Positions 27,670 to 37,401 of a stretch of DNA of 64,000 nucleotides are shown one piece after another; positions within the stretch are counted from its first letter, which is position 1, and each line of letters begins with the position of its first letter. Under the pieces are notes generated by a model. It saw only the letters and a list, made by a program, of their open reading frames with translations, was not told the DNA's origin and ran no database searches. The position numbers and the translations under genes were made by a program. Source of the DNA: Nostoc sp. FACHB-892 (GTDB taxonomy: Bacteria; Cyanobacteriota; Cyanobacteriia; Cyanobacteriales; Nostocaceae); contig NZ_JACJTR010000023.1 in assembly GCF_014698795.1 (NCBI RefSeq), forward strand, positions 53,386-117,385, written 5' to 3'.

Positions 27670-28109
27670 AGAGAATTTGAATCCAAAAGCAGGTTGTAAG
27701 TGTTTAGGAGGAAAAGTGCATTCAAACTGATATCTGAATTATTGCGCCCTGAAATGATTTTCTAGGCTCATACCACAAGGCAGAAATGGAAGCTAAAAGG
27801 TAAAAAACTTATATACTAGGCTTTTTGCGATTTTGAATCGTTGGTCTATTTACGCGGTGCTGTACTAGCTTGTTTCAGCCCTATTTTAGAATATTGAAAG
27901 CATTATCTAGCAGTTTGCAACCGGGACATTTATTACAACTGGTGCAATATGTCAGATTAAACAAGCAGAAAGGGTAAATTTATAATGACGCTTTAGACCA
28001 TTTTGCACTTTCATTGTGGTGTAATTTTAGTTTGCCCAATTTTGACTAAATAGATAACTTTAGGATCTGCCAAAAACCTTTATTAGGGAACACCACACTC
28101 GCCACAGAG

Positions 28110-28281
28110 TTCTAAGAGGTTGTTTGAAAAGTCCTCTTGGGGGTATCAAAAGTTCTAGATACCTTTAAAATCCCCCGATAAATCAGGGGACTTTGATTTC
28201 TGTTCCCCTCTTTTTAAGGCTAGAGGGGATCTAAAAGTGCTTAAAGTTACAGCAAAGCACTTTTCAAACAACTTCTAAGAA
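28110..28281. mobile_element. MITE-like element with 23-bp terminal inverted repeats
   Basis: The left end 28110-28132 (core GGTTGTTTGAAAAGT) and right end 28259-28281 (core ACTTTTCAAACAAC) are inverted copies with 2 mismatches in 23. The 172-bp unit has no open frame. Internally it carries smaller palindromes, for example around CCCCCGATAAATCAGGGG. TA dinucleotides sit at both ends. This looks like a non-autonomous transposon derivative. Confidence 0.75.
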
Positions 28282-28282
28282 G

Positions 28283-28375
28283 TTTTATTACTTAAAACCG
28301 TCCCTCTCTGAGTGGGAGAGGGACAGACTTGAATTTTAGTTTAAGGCAAAGAAAGGTTCGTTAAACTCAGATTAT
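28283..28375. repeat. Dispersed repeat (copy 2 of the 10795-10893 repeat)
   Basis: Shares TTTTA-TAC-TAAAACCGTCCCTC, then a GGAGAGGGA hairpin arm and a similar tail with the region at 10795-10893. Intergenic in both places. Confidence 0.6.
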
Positions 28376-28558
28376 TTTAGTGAGCAATGACCCACAGCTT
28401 AATTAATACTTTCCTTTTACCTCCAACAAGGCTGTTCTCTGCGTTTATTTTGTTAGTAAGGATAATTAGAGATACTTATTGCCTTACCAGTTTTTTAACC
28501 TTCAGGCTCATTGTGACTACGTACAGATGGATTATTTATTGAGAAAACTATGATAACA

Positions 28559-29572
28559 CTAATTGGTGGTTTTTCGTTCTCTCTGTATGTTATAAGTAAT
28601 GTCAAAAACTGATTTATTACCCATCACATAGTATTGAATTCGACGGGCGATAATATTGTTCAATCGGGAAATAAAATCATAAAAGAAGCGCGGATTTTTA
28701 CCCATTTCTGTCAATGCTATTAACCATTTTCCTTGCTTTAGAGGCTCTACAACTTGTAAATAAGCTAAATGTTTTTTATAGACTGTAATATTATAAGACA
28801 TAGCACGCATTAAAGCTGGATTTTTCTTCACCACCTCTTGTTGCATGAAAGAATCACTAGCATTCAGATATTGATTTAAACGTGGCAATTGGCTTTTATG
28901 TACAAGAGATCCAGGACGTGAACGGTAGAAATAATAGGGTTTTGGCTCAAGGAAAAAGCGTGCCCCTTTTATTAAACATTTCATATCAATCCAAAAATCT
29001 TGACCCATCCTAATGGCATCATCGTACTCGATGCCGTGCTTAACCAAAAATTCTCGTTTGAATAGAGGCTTGCTTATACCAAGATGCAAACCTGGTTCTC
29101 CATAGGCATCAGTTTCTACAAAATAAACGATATCAATTTGGATAATTTTATCTATATGTTCTTCACTTTCTTGAATCAATGTACTCCAAGGAGATGTTTC
29201 GCCATCTTTGATTAAATAAAGATCGTCAGCAATCATGTCTGCATTTTTTTCATTTGCCAGTGACACGAGCTTTTCTAATCTTTCAGGAGCATACCAGTCA
29301 TCTGAATCAAGCACAGCAATCCATTCTCCTTGGGCTGCTCTCAGGGCACGATTACGCGCAGCAGCAGCCCCAAGGTTTTGTTGATTCACTATTACTTTAA
29401 GACGTGGGTCAGTAAAACTTTTAACGACTTCTACAGTTTTATCACTTGAAGCATCATCAACTATAATAACTTCAATATCTGTGAGCGTTTGCTCTAAAAC
29501 TGACTCTATTGCCTTCCCAATATAAGCTTCAGTATTGTAAGCAGGGATAATGACAGAGACTTTAGGATTCAT
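28559..29572 (-). CDS. Family 2 glycosyltransferase
   Basis: A 337-residue GT-A enzyme. The N-terminus reads VSVIIPAYNTEAYIGKAIES, then EVIIVDDASSDKT, with the nucleotide-binding aspartates. GAAAARNRAL and the metal-binding LDSDDW follow. It is cytoplasmic or peripheral, with no membrane helix. It transfers a sugar from a nucleotide sugar to an unknown acceptor, probably cell-surface polysaccharide. It stands alone, with no polysaccharide cluster around it. The right gap to the next gene is about 210 bases with nothing recognised. Confidence 0.88.
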   Translation of the reverse strand: MNPKVSVIIPAYNTEAYIGKAIESVLEQTLTDIEVIIVDDASSDKTVEVVKSFTDPRLKVIVNQQNLGAAAARNRALRAAQGEWIAVLDSDDWYAPERLEKLVSLANEKNADMIADDLYLIKDGETSPWSTLIQESEEHIDKIIQIDIVYFVETDAYGEPGLHLGISKPLFKREFLVKHGIEYDDAIRMGQDFWIDMKCLIKGARFFLEPKPYYFYRSRPGSLVHKSQLPRLNQYLNASDSFMQQEVVKKNPALMRAMSYNITVYKKHLAYLQVVEPLKQGKWLIALTEMGKNPRFFYDFISRLNNIIARRIQYYVMGNKSVFDITYNIQRERKTTN

Positions 29573-29782
29573 GAAACTGGACTCCAGACTACACGGTTCG
29601 GTAAAAATACTAAAAGTCTAACAATAATTTGATAATTTCTTATTTAGTATACAACTCAGTAGGTTAGTCAGAAGAAACGATGACTCCTTGAGGTCAAGTA
29701 TGAGACATTAATCCTTAAGCAAGCAGTGAGTGCATTGGCATTGTTTCGGTCGGCTCCTAACTTAGACGCACAGCAGGCAGCA

Positions 29783-30235
29783 CTATCCTTTGGTTGGCTG
29801 ACGTTCTAGGCTAGCTTCCATTGTGTTAGTTAAAAAATGACCAGCCAAAATACCACTACTGAGGTAGTATCTATCTTCCGAAATTCGGTGTAGGGTTTCA
29901 AAGCCACTACGACGCTGACGATCGCCTATTACCCAGTAACGCTGCACAATAGTATCTAAACCAATCCAGCCTTCACCTTCAACCTGCCCTAAAATATTAT
30001 GCTGGAGTAAAAAAGTATACTGACGCTCTCCCTCATGCAACCGCCCCTTGTATTGCAGAGAGATTTCTGAGTGGTCGCTACCTGGAAATACCAACTTTGT
30101 AGCCATAGTAAACCAGTTATCTCGATTCCAAGCGACCAAGGTCATACCCTTGACGCTGATTGGCATACCATTACGTTCTAGCCAATTACCTTGCATTGCC
30201 CAGCGTCCTGGTTCTAATAAAAAAGTATGAGCCAC
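29783..30235 (-). CDS. Conserved hypothetical protein
   Basis: A 150-residue beta-rich soluble protein starting MAHTFLLEPGRWAMQGNWLE. Other parts are GMTLVAWNRDNWFTMATKLV, YTFLLQHNILGQVEGEGWIG and the end GHFLTNTMEASLERQPTKG. It has no signal peptide or membrane helix, and I do not recognise a family. It looks like a genuine cyanobacterial gene with a single beta-barrel-like domain. Its upstream region is unusual: two 37-bp direct repeats and a palindrome start 13 bases before the ATG. Confidence 0.65.
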   Translation of the reverse strand: MAHTFLLEPGRWAMQGNWLERNGMPISVKGMTLVAWNRDNWFTMATKLVFPGSDHSEISLQYKGRLHEGERQYTFLLQHNILGQVEGEGWIGLDTIVQRYWVIGDRQRRSGFETLHRISEDRYYLSSGILAGHFLTNTMEASLERQPTKG

Positions 30236-30247
30236 CTTCTATATTCC

Positions 30248-30355
30248 CTGTCTTGATCGAGTGCCGCCAAGACTACAGTTATAGTCTGTCTTTTATTTTG
30301 TAACTTAGTTACAAAAATCTGTCTTAATCGAGTGCCGCCAAGACTACAGTTATAG
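30248..30355. repeat. Two 37-bp direct repeats flanking a 34-bp spacer with a palindrome
   Basis: Copies at 30248-30284 and 30319-30355 differ at one base (core CGAGTGCCGCCAAGACTAC). The 34-base spacer holds TTTTGTAAC-TTA-GTTACAAAA (30296-30316), a perfect 9-bp inverted repeat. On the minus strand each repeat carries CTATAACTG, a -10-like element, directly upstream of the gene at 29783-30235. Confidence 0.85.
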
Positions 30356-30440
30356 CAATGTTAAGTTACGTTAGCGATAGCGAAGCTTTGAGCCAGTCCT
30401 GAATGAAGAAATTTTTTATCTTGTTTATTGTTCCTATGAT

Positions 30441-31640
30441 TCAGGAGTGACTTTGGTGAATTTCTCCCAAAAGCACTTCTTCAGGTGCCCCAGTTGCAGT
30501 AGGTAGGTTCCCAGGAATACCCAAATGTCGCCAGTAGGCTAAAACTGCAAAGGCGATCGCTTCTTTAAAATCTGCACTCAAACCGACTTCATCTGTAGTC
30601 AAGACTGGTATTGATGTTAACAATAACTCTAACCGACGTTTTAAATATAGATTGCGACTACCGCCGCCACATAATAATATCCTCTGTGGCATTTCCGGCA
30701 AAAAAGTGCGGTAACTATGAACAATTGAAGCAGCTGTAAGTTCTGTGAGAGTTGCCAGTATGTCGGCAGGATTGAGTTTATATGCTTGGGCATCTTTTAA
30801 ACACTGATGCAGGTAAGTCACACCAAATAACTCTCGACCAGTAGATTTGGGTGGTGGCAGATGAAAATAGTCTTGGTTGAGCCATTGTTCTACCAATGGA
30901 TGGCAAGGAGTACCAGTAGCTGCCCAATCGCCATTTTCATCGTAAGTTTTAGCACCAGCGCTTAAATGTTCCACCGCTAGATCCAACAGACTATTTCCTG
31001 GGCCAGTATCCCAAGCGCGAATTTTTGAAAGCCAGTCGCCATGCCGAGGCGGAATATAAGCAACATTACCAATACCACCAATGTTTTGAATACAGCGCCC
31101 CTCCTGGGGATGACTAAGTATATAGGCATCTACTCTGGGCACGAGAGGCGCACCATGACCACCAATATTGATATCAGCAGCACGGAAGTTACTCACAGTT
31201 GTAATGCCTGTAAGATGAGCAATTAAGGCACCGCGCCCTAGTTGCAGACTGTAACCTAGTAGGGAGTGGGGAGCGGTTTTCTTCTCTATTCCACTATCTG
31301 TAGGTGGTCGATGATAAACTGTCTGACCGTGGGAGCCAATGAGAGTAGCTGGCTGATGACCAATTTGAATATTTTGGGCAGCTTGGGCAAAGACTTGAGC
31401 GATCGCATCATCTATTTCTGCCAATTCTGCCATTGAGATGGCAACGCCAGCACCAACTGCCAATATTCTTTCTCTAAGTTCGGTTGGATAAGGATATGTT
31501 GCCCCAGCTAGCAACGCAATCTTGAGATCCAATTCTGTACCGGAAATCTCTACCAAAGCAGCATCTATACCATCTACGGATGTGCCACTAATTAAACCAA
31601 TAACGCGAGTAGAAACAGCAACTTCTTCAGTCGGATGCAT
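30441..31640 (-). CDS. anmK: Anhydro-N-acetylmuramic acid kinase
   Basis: The start is the ATG at 31640 (MHPTEEVAVSTRVIGLISGT). The upstream in-frame extension has no family counterpart. The 399-residue sugar kinase shows GLISGTSVDGIDAAL, LIGSHGQTVYHRP, NIGGIGNVAYIP, WDTGPGNSLLDL and RILLCGGGSRN. It phosphorylates and opens 1,6-anhydro-MurNAc released from peptidoglycan, giving MurNAc-6-phosphate for recycling. Cytoplasmic. No other recycling gene adjoins it. Confidence 0.94.
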   Translation of the reverse strand: MHPTEEVAVSTRVIGLISGTSVDGIDAALVEISGTELDLKIALLAGATYPYPTELRERILAVGAGVAISMAELAEIDDAIAQVFAQAAQNIQIGHQPATLIGSHGQTVYHRPPTDSGIEKKTAPHSLLGYSLQLGRGALIAHLTGITTVSNFRAADINIGGHGAPLVPRVDAYILSHPQEGRCIQNIGGIGNVAYIPPRHGDWLSKIRAWDTGPGNSLLDLAVEHLSAGAKTYDENGDWAATGTPCHPLVEQWLNQDYFHLPPPKSTGRELFGVTYLHQCLKDAQAYKLNPADILATLTELTAASIVHSYRTFLPEMPQRILLCGGGSRNLYLKRRLELLLTSIPVLTTDEVGLSADFKEAIAFAVLAYWRHLGIPGNLPTATGAPEEVLLGEIHQSHS

Positions 31641-32296
31641 TGATAAAAATTCTTTTGTTGATTGTAAGAGGTAGTTCAATTCATGTTACTACGCATTTCA
31701 AAAAAACTAAGGTGGCGTAGTTGGCTGGATAAAGATGAGTAGGCAGAGCAAGGGAAGAATGGCAAAACTAATACAATGACCACTAATTTATTTCTATTTA
31801 TCAGTAAATAGGGTCATCTAAAACTGTCCATTATCTTTATTATTGTTTAATGAAAACAACAATAAAATATAAATATTATTAATATACATAGTTTAGCTAT
31901 ATAACTTATTTCTATTTAAATAAAGAACAGATGTTCTATCGACTTTTTTGGAAATACCTAAGGGATAAGCACAGCCTTTCAAAAGATTGGGCACAGCACG
32001 ATATCTATTATTTTTTAAAAACCTAAAAAAATTAACAGCCTGCAAATGATAACACCTTTTATAAATAAAGCTTGTTTATAATTTAGCACTGATAACTTTG
32101 CGGTTTCTACATAAAGCTATAGACATCAACGAAAATAATATCAGTGATTTTCCTCTAAATAAATTCAATAACTTACATTTTTGTCTGAGTGGAATCAAAT
32201 TGAAAAAGTAGTAATCCTTCTGATGTTGGAATCTAGAAGCACATAGCACAATGAGGCTATGAACACGAAAGATTAAAAAACGAAAAGAATTGCCAG
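31641..32296. other. AT-rich divergent intergenic region
   Basis: About 650 bases, strongly AT-rich, without open frames or clear repeats. It must carry the promoter for the PEP-CTERM gene at 32297. A purine-rich leader (GATTAAAAAACGAAAAG) lies just upstream of its start. Confidence 0.45.
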
Positions 32297-33100
32297 ATGA
32301 AAAGTATTTTAATTAAGTCCGCGATCGCTTCTAGTGTTGTTTTATCTTTAGCTACTGTTACCCGCCCTGTAATGGCTGCATCTTTTACGGTATCAATAGA
32401 AAACCCAGGCGTACAAAATGCACAATTATCAAATCTTGTTAATGCTCATGTACAAAATTTTGATACACAAACAAAAGGCTATAGTGCAACAGGCTTTCAA
32501 TGGAATGAGGGAACAACAAATATTGGTAGCTATAAGAATACTCTGATCATGAATCCAGACCAATATGGTGCTGCTGGTGGAACAGGTAAGTATTTTGATG
32601 TAGACACAAATAGATCGGGTAATGGTCAAAAGGTTTCAACACTCAATTTGACATCCCCACAAAGCTACTTTGGACTTTGGTGGTCTGCGGGAGATAGTAG
32701 CAACGTACTCACATTTCTTTCACAAGGTAAGGTTGTAGAAACTATGACCACTGCTGATGTGGTTAGTTATATCGCAAAACAACCAAATAAAGCCAGCTAC
32801 TACGGTAATCCTAATTCGGCATTCAAAGGTCAGAACTCTTCAGAACCTTATGCGTTCATCAACTTCTACAGTGTTGGCGGAACTTTTGATCAGGTTCAAT
32901 TCACCAATATTGGCGGAACTGGTTTTGAATCAGATAATCACACGATCGCCACTGGCTACAAGAGTATCACTGGTAATATCGTTACAGTAGCAGTTCCTGA
33001 ATCTTCTTCTGTATTAGGAGTTTTTGTGATTGGTTTTGTGGGTGCTACTTCAGTTCTGACTCGTCGAGTCAAGAAAAAGTCAGTTTTGCAATTGTCATAA
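32297..33100 (+). CDS. PEP-CTERM sorting domain exported protein
   Basis: A 267-residue protein. The signal peptide is MKSILIKSAIASSVVLSLAT with a VMAAS cleavage site. The mature domain is beta-rich with several short Asn/Gly repeats (TSPQSYFGLWWSAGDSSNVL, EPYAFINFYS, DQVQFTNIGG) and resembles lectin/choice-of-anchor type domains of PEP-CTERM proteins. The C-terminus is VAVPESSSVLGVFVIGFVGA then RRVKKKS, a PEP-CTERM tail in which the motif is V-P-E-S. It is exported and probably processed by exosortase. It is the second such protein in the window. Confidence 0.8.
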   Translation: MKSILIKSAIASSVVLSLATVTRPVMAASFTVSIENPGVQNAQLSNLVNAHVQNFDTQTKGYSATGFQWNEGTTNIGSYKNTLIMNPDQYGAAGGTGKYFDVDTNRSGNGQKVSTLNLTSPQSYFGLWWSAGDSSNVLTFLSQGKVVETMTTADVVSYIAKQPNKASYYGNPNSAFKGQNSSEPYAFINFYSVGGTFDQVQFTNIGGTGFESDNHTIATGYKSITGNIVTVAVPESSSVLGVFVIGFVGATSVLTRRVKKKSVLQLS

Positions 33101-33694
33101 GTGTCGCGGCTTGCAAGCAAAACAATTTCTGGCTCACATTTAAGAGTTTTCTAAACTTCTAATGTCACCTCAGTAAGATTTGCCTGATTTTCTATATATC
33201 TTACTTCCAGGCTGCACTCGTGTAGCACGCCGGAAGTAGGATTTCAAAAGTTCTAATGAAAAGTCAACATTAAACATTAAATACAAGTTAGGGCGAGTTT
33301 ATTTAGGTAAACTCGCCCCAATTGTTTTGCCATTTATTTGATAAGCAGCCACTCTACAACACTTAGACAATGCTCGGATTGCCTCAGCTTGGAGATACCG
33401 ATATTACTCAGCCTACAGGCTTAACTTGGGATAGATCTGATCTTCGATCTTCAACAAAGAGGTGGGGGGAAATGCTCCCGGAATCCTGCCGTGTAGCGGA
33501 GCGTAACACGGGTCTGAGTCCCCACTTCTCTACCAGTGGTTCTCGTACCCTTACGGGGAAGCAAGCTACAGCTGGGGATTCAACCCCACCTGAACTATCC
33601 CCCTTGCTCCCTGCTCGCTTGCCTCTTCTTCAAGCCCACATCTTAAGAATCGATATGATAGAAAAGTAGATAAAACTTAAAAAATATTTATCGA
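33101..33694. other. Intergenic region with a composite, structured repeat
   Basis: 33101-33360 has a terminator-like palindromic stretch and AT-rich DNA. 33395-33640 is GC-rich repeat DNA. AGAGGTGGGG pairs with CCCCACTTCT at a distance, and CCGTGT pairs with ACACGG inside. These are followed by CGTACCCTTACGGGGAAGC-type dispersed repeat. A 99-codon frame across it (33370-33669) is an artefact of this composition. Confidence 0.5.
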
Positions 33695-35110
33695 ATGGTG
33701 CTTCAATCATCTGGCTTGTCCAAGGTCAAAGACTCATTAACACAAAAAATCTTCTTGGGTAACGAACCCAATGCTGAGTTAATTGCAATTCTCACGGTTT
33801 ATTTTGTCCAAGGAATTTTAGGGTTATCGCGTCTAGCCGTTAGCTTTTTCCTCAAAGATGAACTGCTGCTGAGTCCAGTCGAGGTGTCGGCGCTATTGGG
33901 AATCGTCTTCCTACCTTGGATGATCAAGCCAGTGTTTGGTTTTATCTCTGATGGCTTGCCTATATTTGGCTATCGTCGGCGTCCTTACTTGATTTTATCT
34001 GGGATATTAGGAACTGTTTCCTGGGTGAGTCTGGCCACAATAGTTCATAGTAGCTGGGCAGCTACGTTAGCGATCGCTCTTGGTTCTCTTAGTGTCGCCA
34101 TGAGTGATGTGATAGTTGACTCGTTGGTTGTGGAACGAGTTAGAGGCGAATCGCAAGCGAAAGCCGGTTCATTACAATCTTTGTGCTGGGGTACTTCTGC
34201 GATCGGAGGTTTAATAACAGCATACTTTAGCGGTCTGCTGCTCCAATACTTTACTACCCGTACTGTCTTTGGAATTACCGCCTTATTCCCTCTCATCGTC
34301 TCAGGGGTAGCTTGGTTAATTGCTGAGTCCCCTGTTAGCAAAGATATTCAAGATAGTAACCACACCAACTCTTTATCAATCAAACATCAACTGGGACAGC
34401 TACGCCAAGCCATTACCCAAAAAAGAATTTGGCTACCAACGGCGTTTATCTTCATCTGGCAAGCTACCCCAAATGCTGAATCAGCCTTTTTCTACTTCTC
34501 TACCAACGAACTTCACTTTGAACCAGAATTTTTGGGGCGGGTAAACTTGGTTACAAGTTTCGCTTCTTTAGCAGGTGTTTGGATTTTTCAGCGCTTCCTC
34601 AAAAGCATCCCTTTTCGCGTAATTTTTGCTTGGAGTACCGTCCTTTCTTCACTTTTAGGGATGACAATGCTGTTGTTAGTGACTCACACAAACAGACTCT
34701 TAGGTATAGATGACCACTGGTTTAGTTTGGGTGATAGCCTAATTCTCTCTGTGATGGGAAAAATTGCCTTTATGCAAGTAATGGTTCTAGCAGCAAGGCT
34801 TTGTCCCTCTGGAGTGGAAGCAACGTTATTTGCCTTGTTGATGTCGATATTTAATTCAGCAGGAACGGTTTCCCAAGCATTGGGGGCATTAATCACCTAT
34901 TGGCTGGGGATTACTGCAACTAACTTTGAGTCACTTTGGCTATTGGTGCTAATTACTAACCTCAGCACATTGCTACCCTTACCATTTATCAACTGGCTAC
35001 CTGCGGCTGAAGAACAAGCTGAGATATCAAAGGATAAAGAACAAACGTTTTCGCCTGATTTCATGTCTGAGTTAGTGCTGAGAGAGTCAGAGTCGAAAGT
35101 AGTTGATTAA
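33695..35110 (+). CDS. Folate/biopterin transporter (FBT/BT1) family membrane protein
   Basis: A 471-residue major-facilitator-type protein with about 12 membrane helices. The family stretch is ILTVYFVQGILGLSRLAVSFFLKDELLLSP, then PWMIKPVFGFISDGLPIFGYRRRPYLILSG. IVDSLVVERVRGESQAKAGSLQSLCWG also fits the FBT family, whose cyanobacterial and plastid members move folates across the membrane. Substrate is inferred from family only. The next two plus-strand genes (carotenoid oxygenase, FAD oxidoreductase) may form a functional neighbourhood, but the gaps are large. Confidence 0.88.
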   Translation: MVLQSSGLSKVKDSLTQKIFLGNEPNAELIAILTVYFVQGILGLSRLAVSFFLKDELLLSPVEVSALLGIVFLPWMIKPVFGFISDGLPIFGYRRRPYLILSGILGTVSWVSLATIVHSSWAATLAIALGSLSVAMSDVIVDSLVVERVRGESQAKAGSLQSLCWGTSAIGGLITAYFSGLLLQYFTTRTVFGITALFPLIVSGVAWLIAESPVSKDIQDSNHTNSLSIKHQLGQLRQAITQKRIWLPTAFIFIWQATPNAESAFFYFSTNELHFEPEFLGRVNLVTSFASLAGVWIFQRFLKSIPFRVIFAWSTVLSSLLGMTMLLLVTHTNRLLGIDDHWFSLGDSLILSVMGKIAFMQVMVLAARLCPSGVEATLFALLMSIFNSAGTVSQALGALITYWLGITATNFESLWLLVLITNLSTLLPLPFINWLPAAEEQAEISKDKEQTFSPDFMSELVLRESESKVVD

Positions 35111-35306
35111 CAAAGAAATGATTTTGTATACAGATGCAAAGCTCCCAAGATATTGGAATCTAGCCAAAGTCATGGTTTCTTCTAATCAACCATAAATCAA
35201 CATTGTCTTATAAAGCTCTGGACGAAAACTTTATCAGAACTTGGGTTTTTCAAAAAATCTCATTTCTGAACATCTTTACCATATTTGAAAAGCAGATATC
35301 AAGTAT

Positions 35307-36806
35307 ATGCAAAATTCAAAAGTTCAAGAAATCCCAGTTGCAGAAAAATCCTACACTCGTGCAGACTGGCAAGGAGGATATCAATCTCTCACCCAAGAGT
35401 TTGATTATTGGATTGATGATATAGAAGGGCAAATTCCCGCAGAATTAGAAGGTACGCTGTTTAGAAATGGCCCCGGTTTGCTCGATGTAAATGGGCAACT
35501 TTTTCATCACCCATTTGATGGAGATGGGATGATTAGTAAAATTACCTTTACGAACGGCCGTGCCCATTTTCGCAATCGCTTTGTGCGCACAACTGGCTAT
35601 CTAGCAGAGCAAAAGGCGGGAAAAATTCTTTATCGCGGTACTTTTGGCACTCAAAAACCTGGCGGTTGGCTAGCTAATATTTTTGACTTCAAACTCAAAA
35701 ATATCGCTAATACAAATGTTATCTATTGGGGTGGTAAACTGCTAGCGCTGTGGGAAGCTTCTGAAGCATATCACCTCGATCCCTACACTCTTGAAACCTT
35801 GGGGAATGAATATTTTAATGGTGCTTTGTCAGTAGGTGAATCTTTCGCTGCACATCCCCGCGTTGAAAAGAGTTTCGACCAAGATGAGGACGCACCTTGT
35901 CTAGTAAACTTCTCGATTAAGCCGGGATTATCTACCACCATTACTATTTTTGAGCTAAACTCAGCAGGTGAAATTGTCAAGAAGCACGCTCATCAAGTTC
36001 CTGGTTTCTGTTTCATTCATGATTTTGTTATTACTCCCAATTACTGCATCTTCTTTCAAAATCCTGTCACCTTCAATCCCATACCTTTCGCCTTGGGAAT
36101 ACGTGCGGCGGGAGAATGTATAAAATTTCAACCAAATCAGCCAACTCAAATTATAATTATTCCCCGCACCCCCAAAGAAGGACAAGAAGAGATAAAATTT
36201 CTGGAAACTCAGTCTGGTTTCGTTTTCCACCACGTTAATGCTTTTGAGGTAGGAGGCGAAGTTTTGATTGACTCCATTTGCTACGAATCTTTACCAGAAG
36301 TTGAACCCAAAAGCGATTTTCGACAAGTTGATTTTGAAGCGTCTTCACCTGGGCAACTTTGGCGATTTTGTCTGAATCTAAAAGATGGGACAGTCCGGCG
36401 GGAATTGATTGATGGCCGTTGTTGTGAATTTCCCAGCATACATCCGGCAAATGTAGCACACCCTTATCGATATCTATATATAGGTGCGGCTCATGCAGAG
36501 ACTGGTAATGCTCCTTTGCAAGCATTGCTGAAAATTGATTTAGAGTCTGGAGAAAGACAATTTTGGAGTGCTGCACCCCGTGGTTTTGTGGGTGAACCAA
36601 TTTTTGTCCCACGCCCAGGTTCCGAAAAGGAAGATGATGGTTGGGTATTAGCTTTGGTTTATGATGCTGCTCATCACCGCTCAAATGTGATAATTTTAGA
36701 TGCTAGTGATTTCTCTAAAGGAACAATCGCGCGGCTACATCTCAAGCATCATATCCCCTATGGTCTGCATGGAAGCTTTACTTCTGAGGTTTTCGAGGAA
36801 ATTTGA
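35307..36806 (+). CDS. Carotenoid cleavage dioxygenase (carotenoid oxygenase family)
   Basis: A 499-residue, seven-bladed propeller enzyme. The four iron-binding histidines are visible in order: FAAHPRVE, CFIHDFVIT, FVFHHVNAF and the C-terminal YGLHGSFTSE. Other family motifs are LEGTLFRNGPGLLDVNG and HHPFDGDGMI. It cleaves carotenoids or apocarotenoids with O2, giving apocarotenals or retinal; several such enzymes exist in Nostoc. The chosen ATG at 35307 gives a normal family length. Cytoplasmic or membrane-associated. Substrate and cleavage position cannot be read from the sequence. Confidence 0.93.
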   Translation: MQNSKVQEIPVAEKSYTRADWQGGYQSLTQEFDYWIDDIEGQIPAELEGTLFRNGPGLLDVNGQLFHHPFDGDGMISKITFTNGRAHFRNRFVRTTGYLAEQKAGKILYRGTFGTQKPGGWLANIFDFKLKNIANTNVIYWGGKLLALWEASEAYHLDPYTLETLGNEYFNGALSVGESFAAHPRVEKSFDQDEDAPCLVNFSIKPGLSTTITIFELNSAGEIVKKHAHQVPGFCFIHDFVITPNYCIFFQNPVTFNPIPFALGIRAAGECIKFQPNQPTQIIIIPRTPKEGQEEIKFLETQSGFVFHHVNAFEVGGEVLIDSICYESLPEVEPKSDFRQVDFEASSPGQLWRFCLNLKDGTVRRELIDGRCCEFPSIHPANVAHPYRYLYIGAAHAETGNAPLQALLKIDLESGERQFWSAAPRGFVGEPIFVPRPGSEKEDDGWVLALVYDAAHHRSNVIILDASDFSKGTIARLHLKHHIPYGLHGSFTSEVFEEI

Positions 36807-37401
36807 TCCCCTATTTGGATGAAACAATTTTTTCGCTGCCAATAATATAGCAGTTCCCATTCATATGTGGTACAAGCTTATACTCCGAAGTCTAAGGTCA
36901 CGGCAGTGCCGTGCCCCTACGGGTGTGCCTTACGTAAACGAGAAACGCTATATGCAAATCTATATTTTTGAGCCGCACCAAATTTTGGGTTAATGATTCT
37001 TTAAAGAGTATTTGCCAGTGCGTTAGCAAAGCGTCTCCGAAGGAGGTTGGCTGACTCTCTGCAATTACAATTTGAGTAAGAGTAATTAGGAGGGCGTGAA
37101 AAAATCAAACTATGTAAATATAAATAGGATTTCTATATCTACCGAGATAATTAAGATATAGATGCTTATCTATCAAAAGAGTATCTTTCACTTGTCAACA
37201 AGACAAAATCCTATCAAATCTCAAAATTGCGGACATAGTACAAAAAAACTAATCAGGAATTATAATTTGTTCTTTGTTAACGCTCCTACTACTTTTGTGT
37301 GAGAACTTTTAATACCTAGTATCCAAAAAATAAAATAATTTATCTTGTTTGATGCCAAGCTATCTGGGGAGAGTATATCGAAACTCCAGTGAGGTAAAGC
37401 A
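36807..37401. other. Intergenic region with dispersed GC-rich repeats
   Basis: GC-rich dispersed repeats at 36898-36935 (CACGGCAGTGCCGTGCCCCT) and 37015-37050 (GCGTCTCCGAAGGAGG). The rest is AT-rich. A ribosome-binding-like GAGGT precedes the start at 37402. No gene. Confidence 0.5.

Larger units (their letters stand above)
27670..28558. other. Long intergenic region with a MITE-like element and a dispersed repeat
   Basis: About 890 bases between two minus-strand genes. 27670-28109 is AT-rich with no clear feature. 28110-28281 is an element with terminal inverted repeats, listed separately. 28283-28375 is a copy of the repeat also seen at 10795-10893. No coding potential. Confidence 0.55.

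Noticed and set aside
30248..30355. Mini CRISPR array (37-bp repeat, 34-bp spacer)
   Set aside because: Only two repeats, repeat sequence unlike cyanobacterial CRISPR repeats, the spacer is itself palindromic, and no cas gene is nearby.
33395..33560. Cobalamin riboswitch before the transporter
   Set aside because: Some GGAA and CCGG pieces resemble it, but the conserved core around GCCACTG is missing.
33370..33669. 99-codon open frame
   Set aside because: It is a translation of GC-rich structured repeats with no protein-like pattern.
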